Source: Rodentolepis nana (taxonomy: Eukaryota; Platyhelminthes; Cestoda; Cyclophyllidea; Hymenolepididae). From it: DNA of 27,298 bases. The notes under the pieces are model-generated. The model was not told where the DNA came from, searched no databases, and worked only from the letters and a program-made list of their open reading frames with translations. This document shows positions 1 through 11,700 of the stretch, piece by piece. The stretch spans positions 1 through 27,298 of the forward strand of contig UZAE01013054.1 of the NCBI GenBank assembly GCA_900617975.1. The letters run 5' to 3'. Every line of letters starts with the position of its first letter. Within the stretch, counting starts at the first letter, position 1. The translations under genes and the position numbers were made by a program.

Positions 1-59
1 TAGCCCTATACAATGAGAGATAATATCAAATTGTTGATAAACCAACATCGAAATATTTA

Positions 60-373
60 TCTATATCAAATGGCAGGTTTTATGATAGTTATCATTAGCC
101 CATTATCTAACTTCGGGCTTCACTGAGGGGAGAAGCATAGAAGTGAGAAAATTTCGAGAAGGGGAGCAGAGAAGTGACTCATAGACGTAAAAGAGACACA
201 GACACAAAGGGAGGGAAAAGGTAAGACGAGTACTGTGGAAGTGGTTGAATATGACATACGGTGGGTCATGGTAGTTCGAAGTCAGAAGTCAACTGCCGAA
301 TAATAGACTTTTTTTGCAGTATGAGTATACGTTGCGCAGGTGCACCACATGGGGTAAGTCCATCGCGCATCCC
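60..373 (-). mobile_element. SINE-like repeat, copy 1, full length with 15-bp TSD
   Basis: This 314-bp copy belongs to the family also found at 7008, 17738, 24186, 25674 and 26094. It is flanked by a perfect 15-bp direct repeat, ACATCGAAATATTTA, at 45-59 and 374-388, which shows insertion by target-primed reverse transcription or a similar process. Read on the minus strand it starts near the conserved head (GCGATGGACTTACC) and ends in the AT-rich tail. It has no coding capacity. Orientation is assigned from the A/T-rich tail that other copies carry at the same end. Confidence 0.8.
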
Positions 374-1080
374 ACATCGAAATATTTAATTAAGGATATT
401 ACACATTTATAGATTACTTACATTCTACTACTGAAACAAAGCTAGTAAACACTATTCTTAAACGTTAGACAGTTATTTATTCATTGCCTTAAAAAATTCT
501 AAAAAAAATTTTTCACAACCTGTCCAGAATATTTTGAAGTGGAACGGGATCCTAAGGTGGATGATATTTATGGGTACATAAATCTTGAGATAATTGAATT
601 ACACCTATCGAGATATAAACTTCTATGATAAAAATAAACATATTTTACTTCAACTAAGATGGTTACAATGCATTAGGCACAGTAATTAGTAAAAAATGAA
701 AGCAGTGCATTTAAATTCAGATGAAGGCTGAGGGTAACAAAATGACCAGTTTTTCAATTGAACATTCATTCATTCGTAAAGAAAGCATTCAATCAACATT
801 GAACGCGCAGTTTGTTTTGTGGGAAGTATAGTCCAAACATCTGCGTAGTGAACTGTAATAGATTTAGTTAAATCAGTGAGTCGGCTATGCGAATGCATTA
901 AACGTACCTGTGTGAAGTCCTAAAGTGCTTATGACATGTTCAAAGAGTCCATCATCCGTGCCTTTATATTGACAAGCTACCAAATGGTGAAAGCTTGTCC
1001 ATGAATCCGGCGTTTTCGTGCATTTCTTCCCTTAAATTCTAGTTCTATATAGTAGGCATTTAAAGCAAATAGTATAAAGT

Positions 1081-1101
1081 TGGAGGAAAAATATTCCTCC
1101 A
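1081..1101. repeat. Short perfect inverted repeat (hairpin)
   Basis: Arms TGGAGGAA and TTCCTCCA are separated by five bases. There is no nearby gene whose 3' end it could serve. It may be a chance occurrence in AT-rich DNA. Confidence 0.35.
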
Positions 1102-2033
1102 GTTGAGACAAAATAGGTTATTGGGTAGTTGGATCATCTTCAGGACAAATTACTCATGATATGGGTGGATTGCGATTGGGGGGGAGAAGCATTTATGCAA
1201 ACCATCTTTCGTTCATTCGCAAATGGCTAAATATATATATTCCATAATTAATCAAATTGTAGAAATCTAATTCGCTAACCCGTCTATTCCTATTAACTCT
1301 ATTATTCACTACTACTTAAAAAAACATAAAGGAACTATTCTTGGAATTTCATTCCTCACATCACGTACTTAATACACATGCTTCTATTTCATTCCACCTG
1401 TTATGCTGCTTACTAAGATTCATTGTTGGTATATGCAATGACTTTGCTCGTATACCCCTTCACATTCGGAAGGCCTTCCTCTTACGCGTTGTTGACTCCC
1501 ACTTTCCTGCCCGCGAGCATTCAGGTAGTACCATGAACTTATTCTATTTCTTATCATTCTACAAGTTCTAATAATTAACAACAGGTGTTTAATTAACACT
1601 ATTTGAGATAATGCGCATAGTTTCTGAATCCGTCAAAAGTGACGACTCAAGATGCTACAATAACCTTCATAAATTGTTTTTCCTAAAAGTCAACTTCTGT
1701 CAGTATACACCTTGTTTGTCTTCAATAGTAATGATTTTCTACAAGATATAAAAAGATTCTTGTGCCCAACTTGGACACGCCACATCAATAGTAAATTTAT
1801 ATGGATGTGTTTCAAGACTAGTTCACTAATTAGAGACCATTGAATTTCCAGATCAATTAAAGCAGTGACTGCGCAATGCATTGCAGAACAAAATCGGTAG
1901 TTAATTTATAAATTTCTGGCTACTGTGACTTTATCAAGACCTATGTCATAATGGAAAAGAACAATGCAAACGAAAACTACATCATACTACAAATACCAGT
2001 TATTAAAACCGGCCCATATCAGCCGACTGGTAA

Positions 2034-2060
2034 CCACATATAAGCGACCTGAATATGTGG
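2034..2060. repeat. Inverted repeat, 8-bp arms
   Basis: CCACATAT and ATATGTGG are separated by 11 bases. The pairing continues outwards after one mismatch (GTA/TAC). The function is unknown. Confidence 0.35.
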
Positions 2061-2918
2061 CTACCTTCCTCTGCTATTCCGTAAGTTAAAGTACTCCTAC
2101 GGCAATTTTCAGTAATCCAATTGTGCTTCAGTTAGAGCGACAGGAATTTATCAAGGTCATTGATCAGGGAATTGAAGTCGATCTGGGATAGTCTATGGAA
2201 ACGAACCTAGACAATAATGTGTGACAGGTTTGAGTGTCCCACATGGGAAGTTCATACTTTAAAAAGTGCAAAGATGCGTCAGAGCATAGTAATCCAAAAG
2301 CATCCACTATGGAACACAACCAATTATAACCCCATGCGTTAAAAAAAATTATTTTAAAAATATTACTATTGCTAGATCGCTCTCTCAGACCGCGTGATGG
2401 AATAAAAAATGCACAGTTTGCTTTAAATAATGAAATACAGCGTTGTTGAGGAAAATCACCTTTAAAACTAGTACGTACAAATCGGTAATGGAAGGAATTT
2501 AACGGAAATTCTGATCACAAGAATGCAAACTTTCCAAAATTATATTCAAAAAGAATGGGATCAGGTAGAACATTAACATTCTTGGACATATGAGCACGCA
2601 TCAATAAATCATAACAAATATTCATCTGATAGGTTTTTTTAATATCCATTGTGAGACATGACATGATAGAGAACGGTTTTCCATCACAAAACACAATTGA
2701 ACTATATGCAAAAAGTTATGTCATGACGAGGAGGATGCGAAATGAAAGTAAAATTGCGAGAAAAAAGCAGATAGGCAATACTGTAAGCATTTCAAAACCG
2801 TAAATATTACGTTAAGTACGGAAAGAAGATGCTAAAGATAAATGACATGACACTTAAATAAAAGGCAAATATACAAAAGATAGTATATATTGGTAACACT
2901 TTGTGTATTTATCACAAA

Positions 2919-3158
2919 TTAAAACATTTCACCACCTCTTAAAGCCAGAACCAAATGAAGTACGGATCCACCCTGAATTTTGTAATCTTGAACAGTTTTT
3001 TCATCATTCATTTGTTTACCGGAGAAAATAAGGCGCTGTTGGGGAGGAGGGATTCCTTCTTTTTCTTCAATACGTTCTTTAATTCTCTCGATTTTGTCCG
3101 TCTGGTCAATGTCGATTTCGATCTCCTTACCAACCAAAGTCTTGACTTTGATAAGCAT
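2919..3158 (-). CDS. NEDD8: NEDD8 ubiquitin-like protein
   Basis: This is a complete 79-codon frame with near-identity to animal NEDD8 over its whole length. NEDD8 is conjugated through its C-terminal glycine to cullins and so activates cullin-RING ubiquitin ligases. Visible hallmarks are the start MLIKVKTL, Lys48 in SGKQM, the Ile44 hydrophobic patch (RLIF), and the end LALRGG. Position 72 is Ala, the residue that separates NEDD8 from ubiquitin (Arg72) and directs it to its own E1. After Gly76 there is a three-residue tail, EMF, that a NEDD8 protease must remove before conjugation; the human tail is five residues. The frame has no introns. A splice-acceptor-like TTTCAG ends six bases before the ATG, so a 5'-UTR intron or spliced-leader addition is likely. 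The next gene upstream, IER3IP1, diverges from it. Confidence 0.97.
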   Translation of the reverse strand: MLIKVKTLVGKEIEIDIDQTDKIERIKERIEEKEGIPPPQQRLIFSGKQMNDEKTVQDYKIQGGSVLHLVLALRGGEMF

Positions 3159-3853
3159 ATTGACTGAAATTTGTCAAAGTCGATATGAAATCAAAAAACG
3201 AGTACTAATACTGACCTTTAAAAGCATATGTCAATTTAAAATTACTTATTGAATTATATAAATTGGTTCATATGGAACAGTGATCAGAGGACTTAAAATT
3301 TGGAGAAGAGTAATTCATTGTTTTAAGTAAAATAATGATACATATCAAAACATGATGTATAAAAAATACAATAAATTGAAATAATTTCGCATTCAAAGCA
3401 AAGGTTGAACTCAATAGCCTGCGTAATAACTGACTTGAAATTTGTTAAAGGCAAAGCCTCGACCGTGACAGATAAAGTACAGAAAACACTTCCTATATTT
3501 TGCGTAAATACGCATCATATTATTTTAATATTGAATTTTTGCGATAAATTTACGTAAAAATATGTATAGGACTTAGAAAAAGGATGTATATAATAAGATT
3601 TCATTTAAATATTACTGGAATTTCACCAAAGTTATTTAATCGAAAAACTGATTGCATTTTTCAATATCTCATACATAGCCCTGTGACCTTGTGACACTAT
3701 AGGTCTGCGTAGTCACTGTGTCACGTAGTCCCCAGTGTATTTTTCTAGGTATATTTTCTCCATGCATCTATCTATTAAATGAAGTTAGTGTGCCTTTCCA
3801 TGCCTTTTATTTTGAACTAGTTTATTTATCACGGTGTTATTTTTTCTTTTTAG
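3159..3853. promoter_or_regulatory. Divergent control region between NEDD8 and IER3IP1
   Basis: The 695 bp between the two start codons must hold both promoters. Both ATGs are directly preceded by an acceptor-like site: TTTCAG then 5 nt (minus strand, about 3164-3169) for NEDD8, and a pyrimidine-rich CTTTTTAG abutting the ATG (3846-3853) for IER3IP1. True transcription starts may therefore lie further into this region. A TATATAAAT-like box sits near 3256-3264. A more GC-rich island at 3681-3731 carries TGACCTTG and an inverted repeat GTGACAC/GTGTCAC (3691-3697 and 3718-3724) about 130-160 bp before the IER3IP1 ATG. Assigning factors to these sites would be guesswork. Confidence 0.45.
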
Positions 3854-4170
3854 ATGGCCTTTGGATTATATGCTCTACTGGAAGCTAGTGTTCTTATTCT
3901 GAACGCCATTTGCATTCTTCATGAACAGAGATTCCTTGCCAAATGTATGTCTATCTATTTCTAACGCCCTTGTTTTTAGATGGTTGGGGATCTGATACAT
4001 ATCAATTTGGCACCGACAGCTCAATGAAATCCCGCTTGCTTACATTCATTATTTCAGTTCGAACTGTTATGCGAAGTAAGGTTTCGATTTGTCCAGATTA
4101 CCACTTTCTTTTAGTTCCTCTCATAGGTGTAAATACTCTACTTATCGTATTTAAATTACTATTGGGGTGA
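3854..4170 (+). CDS. IER3IP1: IER3IP1 / Yos1-family small ER-Golgi membrane protein
   Basis: Three exons, 3854-3944, 3980-4075 and 4115-4170, encode 80 residues (human homologue 82). The introns are only 35 and 39 nt, with clean GT-AG ends; both interrupt after the first codon base, and the frame closes exactly. The protein starts MAFGLYALLEASVLILNAI, has the family signature HEQRFL, then YGWGSD, then SVRTVMR before PLIGVN, and ends with a hydrophobic tail. Two membrane segments are visible (about residues 2-22 and 63-79). The family acts in ER-to-Golgi vesicle transport; yeast Yos1 binds the Yip1-Yif1 complex. The start is chosen from the family alignment and because an acceptor AG directly precedes the ATG. 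An AATAAA at 4630-4635 is a possible but distant polyadenylation signal. Confidence 0.95.
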
Positions 4171-7007
4171 CATTAGTTATCGCAAAGCTTCATCACCTAC
4201 GCGTCTTGTACACTGCATGCTCATTCTAAAATTTTGCTCGTTTTGAAAAATACATTTTGCACAAAATTTCAGCTCATTACTTCATTACTCATTCATATGT
4301 ACAGTCGTGGTATTGAAAATCGAATTTATTCTCTCATCCTTATAGCCTTAGGCTTAGTACATGTTATGACCTCGTTTCTTCCAACTTCACGTGAGCCTAC
4401 ATCATGACAAATCACGTGGCAGCTTGCTAACTATATTTTCTCGTTCTACGTAATTACCTCTCTAAATTAGTGGATCGTCTAAATGTCCCTAATGGGGTCT
4501 CACAAGTTCAAACCGAATAAGCGGATAACTATGCAACGTACACCATTTCCCAAAGCTCAGATGAAATAAGTCAAATTACTAACCGTTTACACATTTCATT
4601 GAACCCCGAAGTCAAAGTATCATACTATTAATAAAGGGCGAAGGAGAGACGGGGAAGATTAGATGCGAATTTGTACATTTTGTGGTTATGTGCAAAGAGA
4701 ATTACACAAGGGCATGGAAATAGAGAAGAGTTTTGAAGTTCATATACTTGAAGAAGTAAGGCAACGAATGAGGACAATGATGCTAAGTATTTATTTTGAC
4801 GAAGTTTGAGTATGTGGGAAATCAAAACCGCTACCACATTTGGTCTAGGTCATTTCGTTCAATCACTGACGCAACCCTACAGGATACTGAGCCAGCAATC
4901 GAAAGCAATAGAGGAAGATCCGTTAATTGACATCTAAAATTACGAAAAATTAATATATTATGGCAACAATACATACCTTTCAGTCGGCTATTACAATATT
5001 ACAGGACATCAAAAGAGCAAAATGAATTGCTAACCATGATTCCCAAGCACATGATAAAACCCATTGCCTTAAACGATGGAAGATGTGTTTTTCACCCGGT
5101 GACTTTAATGGTATTTAAGCCTACGAAGTGTCATGATACTTCATTGAACTATTTCGATCCAATTTTTCTCATATATGTAAAAGCATTTGTAACCGATACA
5201 CACACACACCGAAAGTGTATGATTAGTAATGATAATGAGATATCTCTGATTGGAAAGACATGAAAATTTCAAACCGATTTTTGAGAATCGACATTTTTTC
5301 GTCATTCCGACAAACAGCATAGTTAAAATTATTGCATTGTTAAAATGGGAACAACTCCAAAATAGAGAGAGCTCATGACAAACTCAAATATGAAAGGCCA
5401 ATTTTTTGTTCGACCAAATTTCAAAAGTATTCTTGTTTTTTTGGAACACTAGTACGCAAATAAAACCTTAAATATTGTTAAAATAATTTTGAGAATTTAT
5501 TACAATAGCTTAGAATTGGACTTAAATGGCAGGCTCCCAAATTCCATTATCACGTACCTGAAACGGTTATTGATTGAAGGATTATAGCTGCTGTAATGGG
5601 GGCTGACTTCGTATCTGCCACAAGCTTGCTAGATCACATGATTGCTTATGTCCTCGTTAGGTGCGCCAGAAGTCTCCATGACCTTAGCACTTACCTCTTA
5701 AGTCCTTAAAGCTACTACACTGCTTTCTACCAACATCCTAACTAGCTGCTACAACCTTTCACTGCAGTGCATCAGGAAGCGAAGTGGTCTAACTAACTAA
5801 CTCTGAAGATAGTGACTTGAACGTTTGAAAGCAATGAACACATTAGTCAATAAATAAACAAGAGGCTACGGGTGCCTTAATAGCTGAAAGTCAAAAGCAG
5901 TCTGAAAGAATGTCGTGTTCAATTTTCTTCTCAAATTTGTTGACATTCGAACGGATTTTTTAAAATATGTATTGAGATAATACAAGCTAATCAAGACATA
6001 CACATTACAAAAAACAGCATATATGGAAAATGGCGATTTTAAATTAACAAAACTACGAAACTTCATTCCACCAAAGAGATAGAATCTTTATTTCTCCAAC
6101 GTAGATTGAGGAAAATGGTACAGCATCATAAGGTAATCAGATCAAGATTAGTAAGTTCTCAACGATCATGTTCCAGAATGACCATGACCTTAGCTCTGAC
6201 CTCATGGAAACCTAATACATTACCTCCCTCCTCCCCCCTCCAGCTTTTTGTAGTAAGTAATAAAATGATTCATTCAAATTAACAGCCCCATGTGCGTATG
6301 ATTAGCACGAAAGCACGAGCGACTCATCACAGTGGTTAGAAAGTTAATAGAAAAATCAAGGTAAGCGGCATTGACAAACAAGTTGCGTGCCATTATCGAT
6401 CATTAATTGCTTGTATTCATTGAAACCAAACAAGTAATCGGCGATAGAAAACTATGCAAATGTCTAAATTTTGTTCAAATAAACCAAAGTGGGTGAATAA
6501 AGTAGCATGAAAATAAGTAAAATGGTTTCAAAAAACTTATGAATACATAGGATAAGTAGGAAACTGAAATAAATAGTGATCTAATCCGCAAAGCAGATAA
6601 ATCAAAACAATGGGGTATATTATCTTGGAGTTAGGTTGTAGCTTCTCCACCAGCGAGATACTAAAGCATATTGTCCTACCCGAAATATGAGACTGGCATA
6701 CGAAAGTACTGAAGAGATCACAATTAGAGCCCAGCCTGCACTCTAATAAACTGTCACAAAGCTTTATTTCAAAATTAAGACTCACTCACTCTCATTTCAC
6801 CTTAAATAGATCAGATGATTTGCATGCATCCTAGAGGCAACCTCAAAACCTAACCTTACTTTAACGCCCTTCATTGAATTAATAAATGACTAATGTGAAT
6901 TCCAGTTATGCGTATGACTCATTACAGGTGGTTTACATGTTCAATTAATAAACTCACTCATTGAGTAGAAATTCATGCTTACCAGTGAAGAACAATATCT
7001 CTTACAA

Positions 7008-7337
7008 GGGGTGTGCGATAGACTTACCTCCAGATGGTGCAGCCTAGGCAACGTATACTCATACGACAAAAAGTTTATTAACTGGCAATTGACTTCTGAC
7101 TCCAAACTGCCATGACCCCCATTGTATGTCATATTTCACCGCTTCCACAATACTCGCCTCAACTTTTTCTTCTACTTTTGTGTCTATCTCTTTTACATCT
7201 TTGAAGCACTCGTCAACTCTCCCCCCCCCCTCTCCACTTTTTTCACTTTGATGTTCCTTCCCCACCGTGAAGCCTGAAGTCAACTAAAGGGCTAATGATA
7301 ACTATCAAAACGCCTGCCATTTGATATAAATAAATAG
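7008..7337 (+). mobile_element. SINE-like repeat, copy 2, full length
   Basis: This copy is about 330 bp with its head (GTGTGCGATAGACTTACC) on the left and its tail (TTTGATATAAATAAAT) on the right, so its sense strand is plus. The direct repeat CTCTTACAA flanks it at 6999-7007 and 7338-7346, extending to 13 bp with one mismatch. It contains a C10 run near 7221-7230. Minus-strand open frames here (6941-7132, 7059-7283) are by-products of the repeat. It lies downstream of FNIP. Confidence 0.75.
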
Positions 7338-7646
7338 CTCTTACAAAATTCACAGGTAAATACAACTTTTTTGATCTTGCAATGTGCGAAATAAATTTTA
7401 ATATTCCAAAGACAATAGCACTGACTTCAAGAATTGCATATCAGGGAAAAATTCAAGTCCGATGTCTCAAGAAGGCGATTTAAAAGGCCTTTTAACTAAT
7501 AGCGATAATCACATTGAGTGAATGTGCTAGATAGCCCCGCCAAGTTTAAGTGATTTCATGTCTACGAGCTTGGCGTGAAGTAATCAGGTTGAGATTGAGA
7601 AACCAACTTACTTTTCACTATCTCGCAATTTGAATCAGGATGTTCT

Positions 7647-7674
7647 CTAATCAATCAATATGGGTAAACTACTT
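7647..7674 (-). other. Candidate alternative terminal exon of FNIP
   Basis: If FNIP exon 11 were spliced at its GTGAGT (after base 8737) instead of ending at its overlapping TGA, a pyrimidine-rich acceptor ending in TTATAG at 7675-7676 is in the right phase. It would add residues GSSLPILID before a stop. The proline-centred tail loosely fits the end of animal FNIP. The evidence is weak; an acceptor near 8637 would also be in phase. Confidence 0.2.
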
Positions 7675-8018
7675 CTATAATGCAAAGGAATGAGAAAATG
7701 GAGAAATTTTCTAGAGAATTGATGAAAGTATGCTTACGCATCTAAGTTATGGGAAAAACGATTAAAAGCACAGTAAAATACAGCCTGATTATCAATCCGG
7801 GGGAGTAAGAAATTCGGATACCAGGTGACTTCACCAATGTCATCATAGTGGTTGTGGATTCACCAAAACAAGTCGAGTTCAACACCACGAGTTAAGTTTA
7901 CATAAACTCTGCAGGATCAGGTGCACTTGGCCTAGTTATCTCTATTCCACGACCCACGTTCTGACAAACGATCCCCTATAAATCCTATCGCAAATATTCA
8001 AGTGGACGAAATTGAAGC

Positions 8019-8042
8019 TTTATGGATGTGCACATCCATAAA
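8019..8042. repeat. Perfect 24-bp palindrome
   Basis: The left half is TTTATGGATGTG and the right half is its exact reverse complement, with no spacer. It lies about 700 bp past the FNIP stop codon, so it could sit in the 3' UTR, where it would form a 12-bp stem, or outside the transcript. Confidence 0.6.
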
Positions 8043-8732
8043 TTAGTCTACTCTGGCTAATGAAAACAGTGGTTGAATGCGAAATTATCATACATGTAGC
8101 TCTACAATACATTCTTACTATCCAAATAACTTATTGTGAACCATTCTTATAATGGGTTTGAGAAATTTTCAATGTATTTAACAACAGGTGCTTGGTGTCT
8201 CATCGAAGCCATCATATCGAAGGACTGACGAAGAACATAAATCTGATCTCAAATTTTCTCAATGTGCAGCGCTAAGTTACTAGCTAGAGCCTATTAGATC
8301 AAATCCAATATGTTTGAGATAATGAAATTCATATTCAGTCGCTATCTCCACATTAATGAAGGTGACCCAATTCTGCGACTTCTGACTAAAACGTCGTGCA
8401 GAGAATGATCACTATGTTGGAAAATACACACCCAACACTGATACTTGAGAAGTAATAGGAGCTTCATATTAATTGAATGAAAAAATGAAATAGGTGATAC
8501 GCATTCCCCAATACGAAGCACGATCAAAATTTGCCATAGAATTGCATCAATGTCTATAAAAAACCTACCCACCAAAAAAGGCAATAATTTGCTTTCAGTT
8601 GGCCCATCAATAATACCCATTCGCTGCAATGCACCATACTAAATCCATCATTGTGATTAATACCGGAATGACCAGATGATACATTCTCTCCCCCCCCCAC
8701 CCCCTCACAAAAGGCATACTTTTAAACCGCAC

Positions 8733-11700
8733 TCACCCAATGACACGCGCAATAAGTTCCGGATCTTTTTTAAACACATCCACTGCATCCACTACATTAC
8801 TCTCCATTGATGTAATCGATGGAATCAAGAGGTCAGCAAGCATACACCCCAGACCACAAATATTCCGCAACCCAGATTCAAGATGCTGAAGTGCGAGTGA
8901 GGAGCAGCCCCCGGATTTGTCATACATCAACTTCACCGACTCCAGGAGTTTGACAACAAGTGGAGCAGCCACAAGAGTTCTATTTTCAGTGCTGGGAGCT
9001 TCAGAGTACTCATCGTCAGTTGAGGAGTCCGTAGCAACCACAGTAGAGCTAGATGCAGCAGCAGAAAGAGGTCTAATACCAGCAGCGGATGAACAGGACG
9101 TGGGAGAAATGACAAAATTCAGTGAAGAGGAAGCCGTCAGCGTGGAGGGGTTGGAAGAGGATACGGAATTGCTGGACCTTCGATTGACACTTCGAGCTTG
9201 TCGTTGCGCACTTAGACCTTCTTTGTTTCGCAACGTTAGAAGCTAAAAGTGCGTAAAAGATTGAGGCTGACTCTGGAGATATATGGGCACCGAATTCTAA
9301 TATCTGGAATAAACATTGCTTTCTAACTCTGAAGGCATAACAAAAAGGGGCTCGAATGACAATGGAATAGTTCGATTCGCTAAGTGATCAGTAATGACTC
9401 AATTTACAATGTCACGTGTTTGACAACACGTTATAGACAGGAGAAAAGTGCTTAAATTGAAAATAATTTAATTATATGCAAGTTGTAAAAAATAGCTTTT
9501 GTGATGAAAAATATAGGCAATTGCGAAAGCACAACTGAGCATTATCCTGAAAATTTAAATAACCAAATTCTAGAGCAATTGCTCTAACTGGAGAAAACGA
9601 AATTGTAATCAAATACTCGGCAACCCAGTGGATTATAGCATGACAGGAGTACCCATTAGTCGCTAAGTCAACGATAAATGCTTCTTAGAGTGAGTTCATT
9701 ACAGTAAATGCAACTGACTGTTATGCTTTTTTTACGCCAGAGTAGACTTAAAGTGAACACTCAACACGCTGCCTGTAATGTCGAATTACACGAATGGATT
9801 ACATCCAGTGCAAATGCGATGTAGCGATTTACTAGGAGTCTAAAACGTCCCAGTTTGCAATCAAGACGAGAAATGCAGCGAAAAACCGTTACAGAAAAAT
9901 TATTTTATAAAGGGAGAGATGGCAGAGTTTTACACAAAAAAGAACATCAATGCCTTGTGGTCCTTTATTTAAGTGGAGGAAATGGAGATGAATACTTCTA
10001 AAGTCATAAGTAGAGTCCGAAAATTTCCAAATCCATGTTGGGGTGTTATAATTGTGCGACACCAATCTTCAAAATTGCTGCCGGAAGAGCAGGCTAACCC
10101 TTATATTCAAAGCACATATAAAAGAAAACTTCTTTAATGAGTGGAATTAAAGCTCTGTTTATACTACACGCCTTCACCGCCATCTGGGTCTGAGCAAGTG
10201 TGGTCAACATGCAAATCATCAGCAAAATATAATAAGCTGCTAATAATTCATAATAAATGTGATATCGCCATCTTACTTAAATTGCTTATAATTATTGAAC
10301 TCTTTAAATAACTTACTTCAACAGATCCTGTATCTGCATTTACCAAGAGAGCCGAACATCGATACGAGTTCCTCGGATTCTGTTGTTGAACGGTATGCAC
10401 CGAAGCCCTCATTCTCGAACTCGCCCTAAGAGAAGGAGGAGGCCTGATTCCACGCCGATGCAGTGCAGGAGCAAATCGCAACCACGACGTGAGATCATCA
10501 ACAAGTCTTGGTCGGAATGATGCGGGCGATTCTGTAATCGCCTGGAGAGCAAGTCCACTTGTATAGTGCTCAAATACCGAGGCACCAATAGGAGGATGAA
10601 GAGTAAGCTCTGAGCAGTCGTTAACAGTTCCACCTCCAAGACTACTCGGTGTTCCATCGTCTAAAGACTCCATGTCGGTGTTACAGGCTGTACCAACTTC
10701 CACACTTTCATCTTTGTCGAAGGAGGAGTAGCGTTCAACGGAGGAGCCGTAGCGAACAGGCACTGGAGAAGGAAGATCAACTTTGGTATTGGTAGGATCT
10801 GAAGAAGTTTTCCTATTACTGCAATAATGATTTTCCAGCACGGCTCCACCGATGCCCTCCCCAAGGCACCAACAATTGTCCCAGCGATCGAGATATGTCC
10901 GCCTAAACGAAAATGGAAAAGAAAATGGGATTTCCAGAACATGCTACTGCAGGAATTGCTTCAGTGAGAGGTCATCCAACTTGAGAAACAAGATATAAGT
11001 AAAAAGCTTGGACTAACATGAGTCTGTTATAGCAAATGTTTGGTCAATACTACATGCAACCTGAAACATTTATATTTCCCAAATATATACCAGGATATAA
11101 AAACTAGGGAGACAATAAGTTGACGCCAGTATTTAGATGAATCAGTAAATCAACTATCAATTTGACTTACAAACCGAGCGATAACGATTGCATTGAAATT
11201 CAACTCTAACAATCACTGAAATTTCGCTACTTTACGTGCCAGTACAATATATAAATGAATGGTCTGAAAGTCCGTGTTTTCGATGGAAATATAGGACGCT
11301 ATACAATCTATGAAAAAACTTACTCAATAAGAAGAGGGATTTCAGTAAGATCATTGGGGTCACTAGAGGGCGAGGATAGGGAGGCACTGAAGCAAGGAAC
11401 ACCAGTTGAAAGACTAGGGGTGAGAGGGGAGTAGAGAGAATTGCTTCCAGAAGAGGGTGGTACCATTTCACCGCCACCACCACTGACAGAAGAAGATGCG
11501 GAGGGATTGAGGAGACTGTTGATTACCTTACGATTCCTCCCCGCCATTCCCGTTGTCCATGTGTGTTCACGATAGTGCTTGGAAGTGGTTGAGGCGGACT
11601 CAGAGAACCTAAGAGCACCAGAAGAGAAATTTATAATTCAAAGCTAAAGGAATATAATTAAGAATAGACGCTGAGGTTTGGAGAAGAGCAATAGCAACCT

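Larger units (their letters stand above)
1..2918. other. Intergenic region, AT-rich, one SINE-like insertion
   Basis: No exon that I recognise is present on either strand. Open frames here (for example 1341-1571 plus and 1690-1881 minus) have no family resemblance and no splice-supported extension. The one interpretable element is the SINE-like copy at 60-373. Short inverted repeats occur at 1081-1101 (8-bp arms, 5-nt loop) and 2034-2060 (8-bp arms, 11-nt loop). The far right end is presumably the 3' flank of the minus-strand NEDD8 gene; no canonical AATAAA was seen on the minus strand close behind its stop, only a GATAAA-like variant. Confidence 0.6.
4171..8732. other. Intergenic region between convergent IER3IP1 and FNIP
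   Basis: IER3IP1 and FNIP are transcribed toward each other, so this 4.5 kb should contain both 3' UTRs. I find no other conserved exon on either strand. It holds a SINE-like copy (7008-7337) and a perfect palindrome (8019-8042). A stretch around 5600-5860 ends in a motif (TCTGAAGATAGTGACTTGAA, then AATAAATAAA) that loosely resembles 3' ends of some non-LTR elements, but no open frame supports that. A C-rich run lies at 8689-8706. The minus-strand frame at 8342-8629 has no recognisable family. Confidence 0.55.

Noticed and set aside
5600..5870. 3' end of a non-LTR retrotransposon
   Set aside because: The CTGAAGATAGTGACTTGAA motif and AATAAATAAA tail are suggestive, but no reverse-transcriptase frame or target duplication was found.
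8342..8629. Minus-strand frame as the last FNIP exon
   Set aside because: Its frame does not join exon 11 in phase at the available acceptor, and its sequence does not resemble the FNIP end.
8917..9246. Plus-strand frame of 109 codons
   Set aside because: It is the antisense shadow of FNIP exon 11.
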